NCBI RefSeq assembly: GCF_900187875.1
Contig: NZ_FYEX01000002.1
Span: 329,654-393,653 of the forward strand
DNA: 64,000 nucleotides
Direction: 5' to 3'
From: Polynucleobacter victoriensis
Lineage (GTDB): Bacteria; Pseudomonadota; Gammaproteobacteria; Burkholderiales; Burkholderiaceae
In this document: positions 1 to 8,555 of the stretch, in pieces
Layout: each line of letters starts with the position of its first letter
Numbering within the stretch: the first letter of the stretch is position 1
Made by a program: the position numbers and the translations under genes
Notes under the pieces: model-generated
The model's database searches: none
Seen by the model: only the letters and a program-made list of their open reading frames with translations
What the model was told of the DNA's origin: nothing

Positions 1-518
1 CAACCATGGTGAGCATGCAATTGGAATGAAAACTCTGAACCACAAATCTTGTCACCCAAGAAACCTGCTGCACGAGCCTCTTCTAAAGCTTCCTCAAAGC
101 GCGCGTAACCTTCCCAGATTTCTCCGTGAATGTAGTTATAACCAACTGAAATACCCATGGCGTAAGCAGCAATCGCCATACCTTCAATCAATGCGTGTGG
201 GTTATAACGAATGATGTCGCGGTCTTTAAATGTTCCTGGCTCACCTTCGTCGGTATTACAAACTAGATATTTATTGCCTGGGAACTGACGTGGCATGAAA
301 CTCCACTTCAAACCCGTTGGGAAACCAGCACCGCCACGACCACGTAACCCAGAAGCTTTCACTTCTGCAATCACAGCTTCAGGCGTAATACCTTCTGTCA
401 AAATTTTGCGCAATTGAGCATAGCCACCACGCGCAACGTAATCTTTTAAGTGCCAGTTATCACCATTTAAACCAGCCAAGATCAACGGCTGAATGTGACG
501 ATCGTGCAAACAGGTCAT
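1..518 (-). CDS. nuoF: NADH-quinone oxidoreductase subunit F (N-terminal part)
   Basis: NuoF carries the NADH site, FMN and one 4Fe-4S cluster in the peripheral arm of complex I. Only the first 172 codons are present; the gene runs off the left edge. The glycine-rich nucleotide/FMN motif GRGGAGFPTGL is at about residues 60-70, followed by NTDEGEPGTFKDR near residue 90. The start ATG overlaps the nuoE stop as ATGA, which indicates coupled translation within the nuo operon. The family assignment is secure; nothing can be said of the C-terminal iron-sulfur domain. Confidence 0.95.
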   Translation of the reverse strand, partial: MTCLHDRHIQPLILAGLNGDNWHLKDYVARGGYAQLRKILTEGITPEAVIAEVKASGLRGRGGAGFPTGLKWSFMPRQFPGNKYLVCNTDEGEPGTFKDRDIIRYNPHALIEGMAIAAYAMGISVGYNYIHGEIWEGYARFEEALEEARAAGFLGDKICGSEFSFQLHAHHG

Positions 519-1012
519 GCTGCACCTCCCTGGGCTTTAGCTTTTAATTCTTCAATCAAAGCATCTAGCTTTTCATTACTCATAAAGCTACACATTGTTT
601 TGTTATTCACAATAGCTACTGGTGCATCACCACAAGCACCCATGCACTCACCTTCTTTTAATGTGAAAGTGCCACAAGGAGTTGTTTCGTTGTAACCAAT
701 ACCCAATTTTTTCTTTAGATACTCACCAGCACGAGCACCGCCAGATAATTCGCATGGCAAGTTTGTGCAAACTGCTAATTTGAATTTACCAACTGGCTTG
801 GTGTCATACATGTTGTAAAAAGTTGCTACTTCTTGAACAGCAATTGGAGGCATCTCCAAAATGACTGCAAGCTCTTCAATAGCTTCTGGTGTTACCCAAC
901 CATATTGGTCTTGAGCAACAACCAATGCAGCCATCACTGCAGATTGTTTTTGGTCAGCTGGATATTTAGCAATGTTGCGATCTATCTCAGCGCGGGCTTG
1001 TGCAGACAACAT
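515..1012 (-). CDS. nuoE: NADH-quinone oxidoreductase subunit E (24 kDa)
   Basis: A 165-residue complex I subunit that binds a 2Fe-2S cluster beside NuoF. Cysteines 82, 87, 123 and 127 form the expected C-x4-C ... C-x3-C ligand set (VCTNLPC and GECMGAC). The frame stays open upstream into the end of nuoD, but the start chosen is the ATG at 1012 (MLSAQARAEIDRN), which lies 16 nt after the nuoD stop and gives the usual family length. The stop overlaps the nuoF start by 4 nt. Confidence 0.95.
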   Translation of the reverse strand: MLSAQARAEIDRNIAKYPADQKQSAVMAALVVAQDQYGWVTPEAIEELAVILEMPPIAVQEVATFYNMYDTKPVGKFKLAVCTNLPCELSGGARAGEYLKKKLGIGYNETTPCGTFTLKEGECMGACGDAPVAIVNNKTMCSFMSNEKLDALIEELKAKAQGGAA

Positions 1013-1028
1013 ACGTTCTCTTATCCTT

Positions 1029-2282
1029 TTAGCGGTCAATCTCGCCGAACACAATGTCCTGCGTACCAATAATCGTTACAGCATCAGCCAACATATGACC
1101 TTTTGCCATCTCATCTAAAGCTGATAAATGCACAAAACCTGGCGCACGAATCTTCAAGCGATATGGCTTGTTAGCACCGTCAGAAATTGCATAAATACCA
1201 AACTCACCTTTTGGATGCTCAACCGCTGCATAAGCTTCGCCAGCTGGTACGTGAATACCTTCAGTGAATAACTTGAAGTGGTGAATCAACTCTTCCATGT
1301 TGGACTTCATATCCACACGTTTAGGGCTTGTTACTTTGTGGTTGTCACTCATCACAGGACCTGGGTTAGCACGCAACCAGTTCACACACTGCTTAATGAT
1401 TCTGTTTGATTGGCGCATCTCTTCTACACGCACCAAGTAACGATCATATGAGTCACCGTTCACACCAACAGGAATATCAAAATCTAGCTTGCTGTAAACC
1501 TCATACGGCTGCTTCTTACGCAAGTCCCACTCGATACCTGAACCACGCAACATCGCACCCGTGAAGCCCATTTGCAATGCACGCTCTGGAGATACAACAC
1601 CAATACCTACCAAGCGTTGTTTCCAAATACGGTTGTCTGTGAGCAATGTTTCATACTCATCAACATATGTTGGGAATCTGTTTGTAAAGTCTTCAATGAA
1701 ATCCAACAAAGAACCTTGACGGTTTTCATTTAATTTCTTAACGGCTTTTTCACCACGAATCTTATTAGCCAAATACTGTGGCATTGAATCTGGTAAATCA
1801 CGGTAAACACCACCCGGACGATAGTAAGCAGCGTGCATACGCGCACCAGAAACTGCTTCATACATATCGAATAGATCTTCACGCTCACGGAAAGCGTACA
1901 AGAACACCGCCATCGCACCAACGTCTAAACCGTGACAGCCAATCCAGAGCAAGTGATTCAATAAACGTGTGATCTCATCAAACATCACGCGGATGTATTG
2001 CGCACGCTCTGGCACTTCAATTTGCAATAGTTTCTCAATAGCCATCACATAAGCGTGCTCATTAGCCATCATCGATACGTAGTCCAAACGATCCATGTAT
2101 GGAACGTTTTGTACCCATGTACGTGTCTCAGCTAATTTTTCTGTAGCACGATGCAATAAACCAATATGTGGATCAGAGCGTTGAATCACTTCACCGTCTA
2201 ACTCCAACACCAAACGTAGAACACCGTGAGCCGCAGGGTGCTGCGGACCAAAGTTAAGTGTGTAATTTTTAATGTCTGCCAT
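1029..2282 (-). CDS. nuoD: NADH-quinone oxidoreductase subunit D (49 kDa)
   Basis: NuoD helps form the quinone-binding pocket of complex I together with NuoB. The 417-residue protein is full length. It begins with the characteristic NFGPQHPAAHGVLRL and ends with DIVFGEIDR, both strongly conserved in the 49 kDa family. The HRATEKL and DRLDYVSMM segments near the N-terminus are also typical. It starts 2 nt after nuoC and is the fourth gene of the nuoA-B-C-D-E-F order seen here. Confidence 0.97.
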   Translation of the reverse strand: MADIKNYTLNFGPQHPAAHGVLRLVLELDGEVIQRSDPHIGLLHRATEKLAETRTWVQNVPYMDRLDYVSMMANEHAYVMAIEKLLQIEVPERAQYIRVMFDEITRLLNHLLWIGCHGLDVGAMAVFLYAFREREDLFDMYEAVSGARMHAAYYRPGGVYRDLPDSMPQYLANKIRGEKAVKKLNENRQGSLLDFIEDFTNRFPTYVDEYETLLTDNRIWKQRLVGIGVVSPERALQMGFTGAMLRGSGIEWDLRKKQPYEVYSKLDFDIPVGVNGDSYDRYLVRVEEMRQSNRIIKQCVNWLRANPGPVMSDNHKVTSPKRVDMKSNMEELIHHFKLFTEGIHVPAGEAYAAVEHPKGEFGIYAISDGANKPYRLKIRAPGFVHLSALDEMAKGHMLADAVTIIGTQDIVFGEIDR

Positions 2283-2284
2283 GA

Positions 2285-2878
2285 TTAAGACCCGTAGCTT
2301 TCTTCACGAATCACTCTTGGAGTTACTTCGCGAGGATCAATCGTGACGGGTTGGTAAATAACGCGTTTTTGCTCTGGGTCGTAACGCATTTCAACGTTAC
2401 CTGACACAGGGAAATCTTTACGGAATGGGTGACCAATGAAACCGTAGTCAGTCAAGATACGACGCAAGTCGTCATGACCTTCAAATAGAATGCCGTACAA
2501 GTCAAACGCTTCGCGCTCAAACCAGTTAGCAGAACTCCAAATAGGCGTTACTGAAGCCACAAGCGGAAAACTATCGTCTGGGGCAAATACGCGCAAACGT
2601 AAACGCCAGTTGTGTTTTACAGACAACAAATGGCTGACTGCTGCAAAACGTGGGCCTTCCCAAGTTGCATTGTCATAGTCGCTATAGTCAACACCACACA
2701 AGTCAATCAACTGATCAAAGCCTAAAGTAGGCTCATCACGCAATGTTGTTGCAACTTCCAAGTAATCTTCTGAACGAACTACTAAAGTTAATTCGCCAAG
2801 AGCCTCGTGCAAACGAGATACTTTTTTACCAAGAACTTTTTCTAAACGCTCTTTAAGCACAGTTAGCATGTCTGACAT
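2285..2878 (-). CDS. nuoC: NADH-quinone oxidoreductase subunit C (30 kDa)
   Basis: A 197-residue peripheral-arm subunit of complex I without redox centres. The 30 kDa signature WFEREAFDLYGILFEGH followed by LRRILTDYGFIGHPFRKDFP lies at about residues 115-155, and the C-terminal RYDPEQKRVIYQP segment is typical. NuoC and NuoD are separate here, unlike the fused NuoCD of enterobacteria. It starts 1 nt after the nuoB stop. Confidence 0.96.
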   Translation of the reverse strand: MSDMLTVLKERLEKVLGKKVSRLHEALGELTLVVRSEDYLEVATTLRDEPTLGFDQLIDLCGVDYSDYDNATWEGPRFAAVSHLLSVKHNWRLRLRVFAPDDSFPLVASVTPIWSSANWFEREAFDLYGILFEGHDDLRRILTDYGFIGHPFRKDFPVSGNVEMRYDPEQKRVIYQPVTIDPREVTPRVIREESYGS

Positions 2879-2879
2879 A

Positions 2880-3362
2880 TCAAGCCTTTCTCGCTATCGT
2901 GCTGGTACGTTTGATCTTGGCTTGCAACTGAATGATGCCGTACATCAAAGCTTCAGCAGTTGGAGGGCAACCTGGCACATAAACATCCACAGGCACGATG
3001 CGGTCACAGCCACGCACCACTGAATATGAATAGTGGTAGTAACCACCGCCATTAGCGCAAGAACCCATTGAGATCACCCAACGTGGCTCAGGCATTTGGT
3101 CATACACTTTACGTAAAGCTGGAGCCATTTTGTTACACAATGTGCCAGCAACAATCATCAAATCTGATTGACGTGGTGATGGTCTAAACACCACACCGAA
3201 ACGGTCTAAGTCATAACGTGATGCGCCTGCATGCATCATCTCAACAGCGCAACAGGCAAGACCAAATGTCATTGGCCACAATGATCCTGTGCGAGTCCAG
3301 TTGATCAGCTTGTCAGCTGACGTTGTTACAAAACCTTCTTTTAAGATACCTTCAAGAGCCAT
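2880..3362 (-). CDS. nuoB: NADH-quinone oxidoreductase subunit B (20 kDa)
   Basis: NuoB holds the terminal 4Fe-4S cluster N2, which passes electrons to quinone. The protein is 160 residues. The ligand cysteines are visible as the adjacent pair Cys37-Cys38 (GLACCAVEMM), Cys102 (MGSCANGGG) and Cys132 (VPGCPPTAEALMYG). Gene order and very short spacing to nuoA and nuoC mark it as part of the nuo operon. Confidence 0.97.
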   Translation of the reverse strand: MALEGILKEGFVTTSADKLINWTRTGSLWPMTFGLACCAVEMMHAGASRYDLDRFGVVFRPSPRQSDLMIVAGTLCNKMAPALRKVYDQMPEPRWVISMGSCANGGGYYHYSYSVVRGCDRIVPVDVYVPGCPPTAEALMYGIIQLQAKIKRTSTIARKA

Positions 3363-3371
3363 GTCCAGTCC

Positions 3372-3731
3372 TTACTCCCAATTAAGGGCGCCTTTCTTCC
3401 AGATGTAGGCAAAGCCAATCACGAATTCCAACAAGAAAATGAACATGGAGATGTATCCAGCCCAACCAATCTCAGATAGCGCTACACCCCACGGAAAGAG
3501 GAAAGCAGTTTCTAAGTCAAAAAGAATAAAAAGAATCGCTACAAGGTAATAGCGCACATCGAATTTCATGCGGGCGTCTTCAAACGCATCAAAACCGCAC
3601 TCATATGGAGAAATTTTTTCAGTATCTGGCTTATTGGGGCCAAGAATTTTGCCCAAAGTCATAGGAACCAAGCCTACGCCAATACCTACAAGGATAAATA
3701 GCAAAACGGGGAAATAGTTTTCTAAGTTCAA
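3372..3731 (-). CDS. nuoA: NADH-quinone oxidoreductase subunit A
   Basis: A 119-residue membrane subunit of complex I with three hydrophobic segments, at about residues 8-28, 62-82 and 88-110. The loop SPYECGFDAFEDARMKFDVRYY is the hallmark of NuoA. The start codon is TTG at 3731: no ATG or GTG lies in frame upstream, and the resulting N-terminus MNLENYFPVLLF matches the family. The Shine-Dalgarno is weak. It is the first gene of the nuo cluster, 87 nt downstream of tRNA-Leu. Confidence 0.93.
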   Translation of the reverse strand: MNLENYFPVLLFILVGIGVGLVPMTLGKILGPNKPDTEKISPYECGFDAFEDARMKFDVRYYLVAILFILFDLETAFLFPWGVALSEIGWAGYISMFIFLLEFVIGFAYIWKKGALNWE

Positions 3732-3781
3732 GAGCGTTCCAATTCGTGACTCTAAACAACAACTTCAAATTTTCTCTAACT

Positions 3782-3812
3782 GGTCTTGCAGCTTTCTGAC
3801 AGGCTGCAGACC
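3782..3812 (-). other. Inverted repeat between tRNA-Leu and nuoA
   Basis: Arms GGTCT-T-GCAGC (3782-3792, one bulged T at 3787) and GCTGCAGACC (3803-3812) can form a 10-bp hairpin with a 10-nt loop. On the minus strand it follows the tRNA 3' end by a few bases and precedes nuoA. It has no U-tract, so it could be a processing element or weak attenuator rather than an intrinsic terminator. Confidence 0.4.
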
Positions 3813-3818
3813 CCCATT

Positions 3819-3904
3819 TGGTGCCGTCGGCGAGACTCGAACTCGCACAGCTTTACGCCACTACCCCCTCAAGATAGCGTGTCTACCAATTCCACCACGA
3901 CGGC
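3819..3904 (-). tRNA. tRNA-Leu (anticodon GAG)
   Basis: Read on the minus strand, the acceptor stem GCCGTCG pairs with CGACGGC, the D-arm GGAATTGGTAGACAC and T-loop TTCGAGT are canonical, and the anticodon stem-loop is CTATC-TTGAGGG-GGTAG with anticodon GAG. A long variable arm, as expected for a class II leucine tRNA, is present. CCA is encoded (3819-3821). It sits between secG and nuoA in the same orientation. Confidence 0.95.
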
Positions 3905-3911
3905 CTACGGT

Positions 3912-3957
3912 AAAACCCTAAGATTTTAGCCTAATGGCGCGTCTTTTTTAGGGTTTT
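3912..3957 (-). terminator. Possible secG terminator
   Basis: A perfect 10-bp inverted repeat AAAACCCTAA (3912-3921) / TTAGGGTTTT (3948-3957) lies between the secG stop and tRNA-Leu. The 26-nt loop is long and the tail on the minus strand is only moderately T-rich, so termination is uncertain. Confidence 0.4.
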
Positions 3958-3972
3958 TTGAGGTTTTCCTGA

Positions 3973-4338
3973 TTATTTAGGAACGCTTTGGCCAGATCCT
4001 GTAGCTGGCGCTGTGCTGGCTGGGGCAGCTGCTGGAACTTCTGGAGCAGCCGCTGGAGCTGGAGCGCTAGTACCTGACAAAACGCCCGCATTTTGAGATT
4101 TTGTTGAACCAATCAAAGTAATGGCCAAAGTTGTCACAAAAAACACTGTGGCAAAGCCAGCTGTTAAACGTGAAAGGAAGTTGGCTGAACCGGCCGCACC
4201 AAATAAACCACCCGATGAACCACCGCCGAAGGCTGCGCCCATATCAGCGCCCTTACCCTGCTGAACCAATACCAAAGCAATTACGCCAATAGCAGCAATA
4301 ATTTGCAACACAACTAACAATGTTTTAAGCCATTCCAT
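3973..4338 (-). CDS. secG: Protein translocase subunit SecG
   Basis: SecG is the small accessory subunit of the SecYEG translocon in the inner membrane. The 121-residue protein has two hydrophobic segments (about residues 3-23 and 50-72) separated by the conserved VQQGKGADMGAAFGGGSSGGLFGAAGS-like loop, and an Ala/Pro-rich tail. The start is the ATG at 4338 (MEWLKTLLVV), preceded by GGAG with 6-nt spacing; an upstream in-frame TTG is less likely. It follows tpiA by 20 nt and is probably co-transcribed with it. Confidence 0.95.
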   Translation of the reverse strand: MEWLKTLLVVLQIIAAIGVIALVLVQQGKGADMGAAFGGGSSGGLFGAAGSANFLSRLTAGFATVFFVTTLAITLIGSTKSQNAGVLSGTSAPAPAAAPEVPAAAPASTAPATGSGQSVPK

Positions 4339-4358
4339 CTGATTCTCCAAAAACTAAT

Positions 4359-5114
4359 TTAATTACTTGCTTGGCATAAAGCCAAAAAATCTTGTGCATT
4401 CAACGATGCGCCACCCACTAAACCACCATCAATATCTGGCATCGCCAACAAATCTTTAGCATTATCAGGCTTTAAGCTCCCGCCATACAAAATTGCTACT
4501 TTTGATGCTGCTTCGGCATCAAATTTTGCCAATTGCAAACGTAACTCTCTATGTACATCTTGGGCTTGCGCAGGAGTAGGCACTTTGCCTGTACCAATTG
4601 CCCAGACAGGCTCATAAGCCAAAACACAAGAAGCTACCTGACCTTGCAATAAATCCAAGACAGCCTGCAACTGACGTCTAACCACAACCAATGCTTTTCC
4701 ATCGTCATGTTCTTCTTCGGTTTCGCCTACGCAGATAATTGGGGTCATATTGGCTTGCAAAGCGGCTTTGGCTTTTCTAGCTACCAAGCCATCACCCTCA
4801 TGGTGATATTGACGACGCTCAGAGTGCCCAACAATCACATACTGACAACCCAACTCTTGCAACATATTGGCACTCACATCACCGGTGTAAGCTCCATTGG
4901 GATGATCTGATACATCTTGCGCACCCAAGGCAATCCCGGAGTTAGCCAGTAAATCTGCAACTTGGATTAAATAGGGATAAGGAACGCAAAGAGCTAAACG
5001 CGCACTCTTGGCCAAATCAGTCAAACCCAAGCCCAACATGGCTTGAATCAATTGCTGATTGGCACTCAAGCTGCCGTTCATTTTCCAATTACCAATGATG
5101 GTCAATGGTCTCAT
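4359..5114 (-). CDS. tpiA: Triosephosphate isomerase
   Basis: Interconverts dihydroxyacetone phosphate and glyceraldehyde 3-phosphate in glycolysis and gluconeogenesis. The 251-residue protein shows the catalytic Lys11 in GNWKMN, His97 in VIVGHSERR and the base Glu168 in LAYEPVWAIGTGK, plus the phosphate-binding YGGSLKPDNA loop. It lies between the oxidoreductase gene (11 nt upstream) and secG (20 nt downstream), so pnp-oxidoreductase-tpiA-secG may form one transcript. Confidence 0.97.
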   Translation of the reverse strand: MRPLTIIGNWKMNGSLSANQQLIQAMLGLGLTDLAKSARLALCVPYPYLIQVADLLANSGIALGAQDVSDHPNGAYTGDVSANMLQELGCQYVIVGHSERRQYHHEGDGLVARKAKAALQANMTPIICVGETEEEHDDGKALVVVRRQLQAVLDLLQGQVASCVLAYEPVWAIGTGKVPTPAQAQDVHRELRLQLAKFDAEAASKVAILYGGSLKPDNAKDLLAMPDIDGGLVGGASLNAQDFLALCQASN

Positions 5115-5125
5115 TGCAATCTCTT

Positions 5126-6139
5126 TTAGTTAACAGTTAAAACAATCTTGCCAATATGCTGACTCGATTCCATTAATTCATGGGCACGAGCGGCAGCCTC
5201 TAACTCAAAAACCTCATGGATGACTGGCTTGATTTTTTTTGCCTCAATCAAGGGCCATACATAAGCTCTCAAAGACCTAGCAATAGCGCCCTTAAACTCC
5301 ACCGACCTAGCTCTAAGTGTTGAACCAGTAATCGTTAAACGACGACGCAAAACATGTCCAACATCTATTTCTGAAATTTTACCGCCTTGATGGGCAATGA
5401 TGACAATTCGACCATCATCTGCCAAACAGTGAATATCGCGACCAATGTATGTTCCGCCAACCATATCAAGGATGACGTTCACACCTTTGCCAGATGTAAA
5501 AGATTTCACCTCTTCAACAAAGTCAGTTGTTTTGTAGTTAATAGCCAAAACCGCGCCCAACTCTTTACACGCATTGGCTTTTTCTTGACTGCCTACAGTA
5601 ACAATCACATCATGCCCCATAGCAGTCACTAACTGAATCGCTGTGACGCCAATGCCACTGCTACCACCATGAACTAATAAGGTTTCTTTACCGCGACCAT
5701 CTAAACCCAAACGCCCACGATCAAATACATTGCTCCACACAGTAAAGAACGTTTCCGGCAAACCTGCCGCCTCAACATCTGAAAGACCTCTAGGCACTGG
5801 CAAGCATTGCGCCAAAGGAGCAATACAGTACTCTGCGTATGCGCCACCAACTACTAACGCACAAACACGACTGCCGACTTCTAAACTAAAAAAATTATCA
5901 GGGTGGGCAAGATCGCCACCAATGATTTCTCCTGCGAGCTCCAAACCAGGCAAATCAGAACCGCCCGGAGGAACAGGATAAAAACCTTGACGTTGCAATA
6001 CGTCAGGTCGGTTAACCCCTGCAGCTCGAACTCTGATGAGAACTTCACCAGAACCAGGTTGCGGTAAGGCCAAATCAGGCCTCACCACCGCCTTTAAAAC
6101 TTCAGGGGCACCATACTGGCTAATTTCAACAGCACGCAT
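5126..6139 (-). CDS. NAD(P)H-quinone oxidoreductase, zinc-independent MDR family
   Basis: A 337-residue medium-chain reductase of the quinone oxidoreductase (PIG3-like) type. The GroES-like N-terminal half contains GVNRPDVLQRQGFYPVPPG, and the Rossmann half has HGGSSGIGVTAIQLV for NADPH binding at about residues 155-170. The cysteine and histidine ligands of zinc-dependent alcohol dehydrogenases are absent. It is probably a cytoplasmic quinone or enone reductase; the physiological substrate cannot be read from the sequence. It starts 20 nt after pnp. Confidence 0.9.
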   Translation of the reverse strand: MRAVEISQYGAPEVLKAVVRPDLALPQPGSGEVLIRVRAAGVNRPDVLQRQGFYPVPPGGSDLPGLELAGEIIGGDLAHPDNFFSLEVGSRVCALVVGGAYAEYCIAPLAQCLPVPRGLSDVEAAGLPETFFTVWSNVFDRGRLGLDGRGKETLLVHGGSSGIGVTAIQLVTAMGHDVIVTVGSQEKANACKELGAVLAINYKTTDFVEEVKSFTSGKGVNVILDMVGGTYIGRDIHCLADDGRIVIIAHQGGKISEIDVGHVLRRRLTITGSTLRARSVEFKGAIARSLRAYVWPLIEAKKIKPVIHEVFELEAAARAHELMESSQHIGKIVLTVN

Positions 6140-6159
6140 GCCGTTATTACTTAGCCCAA

Positions 6160-8334
6160 TTATTGTTGCTGTTGTTCAGCTTGTTCTGCAGGAGCAGCAT
6201 CAGCCGCAGGTGCAGCACCATTCAAAGGAGCAATACTTGTTCCTTCGTCAGCACAAGCAGCCTTCAATGACAAACGTAGACGACCACGCTCATCAGCAGC
6301 CAACAACTTCACGCGCACAACTTGACCTTCTTGAAGGTAGTCTTTGACATCTTTCACACGCTCATTAGCGATTTCTGAAATATGCAACAAACCATCTTTA
6401 CCAGGAAGAATGTTTACCAATGCACCAAACTCAAGCAATTTAACCACTGGGCCTTCGTAGATCTTGCCTACTTCAGCTTCAGCAGTAATACCTTCGATAC
6501 GACGCTTAGCTTCTTCCATGCCTTCAGCACTTGTTGAAGCGATTGTTACTACGCCATCATCAGTGATATCGATGCTAGTACCAGTTTCTTTTGTAAGAGC
6601 CTGAATCGTTGCGCCACCCTTACCGATTACTTCACGAATCTTGTCCGGGTGAATCTTGATTGTCACCATACGTGGTGCGTGTGCAGACAATTCTGTACGA
6701 ACACCGCTCATAGCTTCTTGCATTTTGCTCAAGATATGTAAACGACCTTCTTTAGCTTGTGCCAATGCCACTTGCATGATTTCTTTAGTGATACCTTGTA
6801 CTTTGATATCCATCTGCAATGCAGTAATACCGTTTGATGTACCAGCCACCTTAAAGTCCATATCACCTAAGTGATCTTCATCACCCAAGATGTCTGTTAA
6901 CACTGCAAAGCGATTGCCATCCAAAATCAAGCCCATCGCAACACCAGCCACATGAGCTTTAACAGGAACGCCCGCATCCATCATAGCCAAACAGCCACCA
7001 CAAACAGAAGCCATTGATGATGAACCGTTTGATTCTGTAATTTCTGAAACAACGCGCAAGCTGTATGCAAACTCTTCTGGAGATGGCAATACAGGAATCA
7101 ATGCACGCTTAGCTAAACGACCGTGACCAATCTCACGACGCTTAGGACTACCTACACGACCAGTTTCACCAGTTGCAAATGGAGGCATGTTGTAGTGGAA
7201 CATGAAACGATCACGTTGCTCACCCTCTAAGGCATCAATGATTTGCTCATCGCGTGCAGTACCCAAAGTTGCTACTACTAAACCTTGTGTTTCACCACGT
7301 GTGAACAATGCAGAACCGTGTGTGCGTGGCAATACGCCTGTACGAATTTCGATTGGACGAACTGTGCGTGTATCACGACCGTCAATACGTGGCTCACCAT
7401 TCAATACTTGACCACGAACAATCTTGGCTTCGATTTCAAACATGATGTTGCCAACTTCAACTTCATCAAATTCGCCTTCTTCAGCTAATTTAGCCAAAAC
7501 ATCTTTTGTTACTTCTTTCAACTTTGTTGAACGAGCTTGCTTTTGACGGATTTGATACGCCTCACGCAAACCAGCTTCAGCCAATGCTGTTACTTTTGCA
7601 ATCAAAGGCTCATTCTTAGGTGCTGGCGCCCAATCCCACTCAGGCTTACCGCCTTCACGGACTAGGTCGTTGATTGCATTGATCGCTGTTTGCATTTGCT
7701 CGTGACCATAAACAACTGCGCCCAACATGATTTCTTCAGACAATTGATGCGCTTCTGATTCAACCATCAATACAGCAGATTGAGTACCAGCAACAATCAA
7801 ATCAAGTTCGCTAGTAGCTTGCTCAGTGCGTGTTGGGTTCAAGAGGTATTGACCATCTTTGTAGCCAACGCGTGCTGCACCAACTGGACCATTAAATGGA
7901 ATACCTGAAACAGCCAAAGCTGCAGAAGCACCAATCAAAGCTGGGATATCAGCAGGTACATCTGGGTTAATAGATACAACGTGTACAACAACTTGCACTT
8001 CGTTATAAAAACCTTCTGGGAACAATGGGCGAATTGGACGGTCGATCAAACGAGAAATCAATGTTTCGCCTTCTGATGGACGACCTTCACGACGGAAGAA
8101 ACCACCAGGAATCTTACCGGCAGCATAAGTCTTCTCTAAGTAATCTACTGTTAATGGGAAGAAGTCTTGACCAGGTTTTGCGTTCTTAGCACCAACCACT
8201 GTTGCTAAAACTACCGTGTCATCCACATCAACTAAAACTGCACCACCTGCTTGACGAGCGATCTCGCCTGTTTCCATGCGCACTGTGTGTGAGCCCCACT
8301 GGAAGCTCTTAACTACTTTATTAAACATCGTCAT
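6160..8334 (-). CDS. pnp: Polyribonucleotide nucleotidyltransferase (PNPase)
   Basis: A 3'-5' phosphorolytic exoribonuclease of mRNA decay. The 724-residue protein has two RNase PH domains (about 1-145 and 310-550), a KH domain (about 555-615, HPDKIREVIGKGGATIQAL) and an S1 domain (about 625-695, GKIYEGPVVKLLEFGALV). The second RNase PH core carries the catalytic aspartates in DILGDEDHLGDMDFKVAGT. The C-terminus is an Ala/Glu/Gln tail. ATG 8334 is preferred over the ATG 6 nt downstream because GGAG lies 10 nt before it. It follows rpsO, as in many proteobacteria. Confidence 0.98.
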   Translation of the reverse strand: MTMFNKVVKSFQWGSHTVRMETGEIARQAGGAVLVDVDDTVVLATVVGAKNAKPGQDFFPLTVDYLEKTYAAGKIPGGFFRREGRPSEGETLISRLIDRPIRPLFPEGFYNEVQVVVHVVSINPDVPADIPALIGASAALAVSGIPFNGPVGAARVGYKDGQYLLNPTRTEQATSELDLIVAGTQSAVLMVESEAHQLSEEIMLGAVVYGHEQMQTAINAINDLVREGGKPEWDWAPAPKNEPLIAKVTALAEAGLREAYQIRQKQARSTKLKEVTKDVLAKLAEEGEFDEVEVGNIMFEIEAKIVRGQVLNGEPRIDGRDTRTVRPIEIRTGVLPRTHGSALFTRGETQGLVVATLGTARDEQIIDALEGEQRDRFMFHYNMPPFATGETGRVGSPKRREIGHGRLAKRALIPVLPSPEEFAYSLRVVSEITESNGSSSMASVCGGCLAMMDAGVPVKAHVAGVAMGLILDGNRFAVLTDILGDEDHLGDMDFKVAGTSNGITALQMDIKVQGITKEIMQVALAQAKEGRLHILSKMQEAMSGVRTELSAHAPRMVTIKIHPDKIREVIGKGGATIQALTKETGTSIDITDDGVVTIASTSAEGMEEAKRRIEGITAEAEVGKIYEGPVVKLLEFGALVNILPGKDGLLHISEIANERVKDVKDYLQEGQVVRVKLLAADERGRLRLSLKAACADEGTSIAPLNGAAPAADAAPAEQAEQQQQ

Positions 8335-8422
8335 TTATGTATATCTCCAATCAACATTTGCCATAGAAATAGCAGCGCTATGGCAGCACTGGAGCATTGG
8401 GGGCTTTGCGGAGTAAGGATGC

Positions 8423-8469
8423 CATTCCAAGGAAAGGCTAGGAGGGAGAATTAACCTGTCCTTGGAATG
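8423..8469 (-). promoter_or_regulatory. Long hairpin in the pnp leader
   Basis: A perfect 11-bp inverted repeat, CATTCCAAGGA (8423-8433) and TCCTTGGAATG (8459-8469), lies about 90 nt upstream of the pnp start. In E. coli an RNase III-cleaved stem in the pnp leader mediates autoregulation by PNPase. The position here suggests an equivalent element, but that is inference. Confidence 0.45.
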
Positions 8470-8515
8470 ACACGGTTCCTTAACTAACGAGCAGCCACCG
8501 ACCGCTCTAAACGAT

Positions 8516-8548
8516 AATGCCTGCCAGAGTATTCCTGAGGCAGGCATT
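8516..8548 (-). terminator. Intercistronic hairpin after rpsO
   Basis: A 10-bp perfect stem AATGCCTGCC (8516-8525) / GGCAGGCATT (8539-8548) begins 8 nt after the rpsO stop. It resembles the partial terminator between rpsO and pnp known in E. coli. There is no uridine tract, so read-through into pnp is expected; it may also protect the rpsO 3' end. Confidence 0.55.
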
Positions 8549-8555
8549 TTCGGTA

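Noticed and set aside
4707..4910. Frame antisense to tpiA, one of many 60-100 codon frames opposite real genes
   Set aside because: Overlaps a gene with intact catalytic motifs; such antisense frames are common here and lack start signals.
8335..8547. A 70-codon open frame between rpsO and pnp (minus)
   Set aside because: It lies across two strong hairpins, has no ribosome-binding site and gives a Cys/Pro/Ser-rich sequence without family features.
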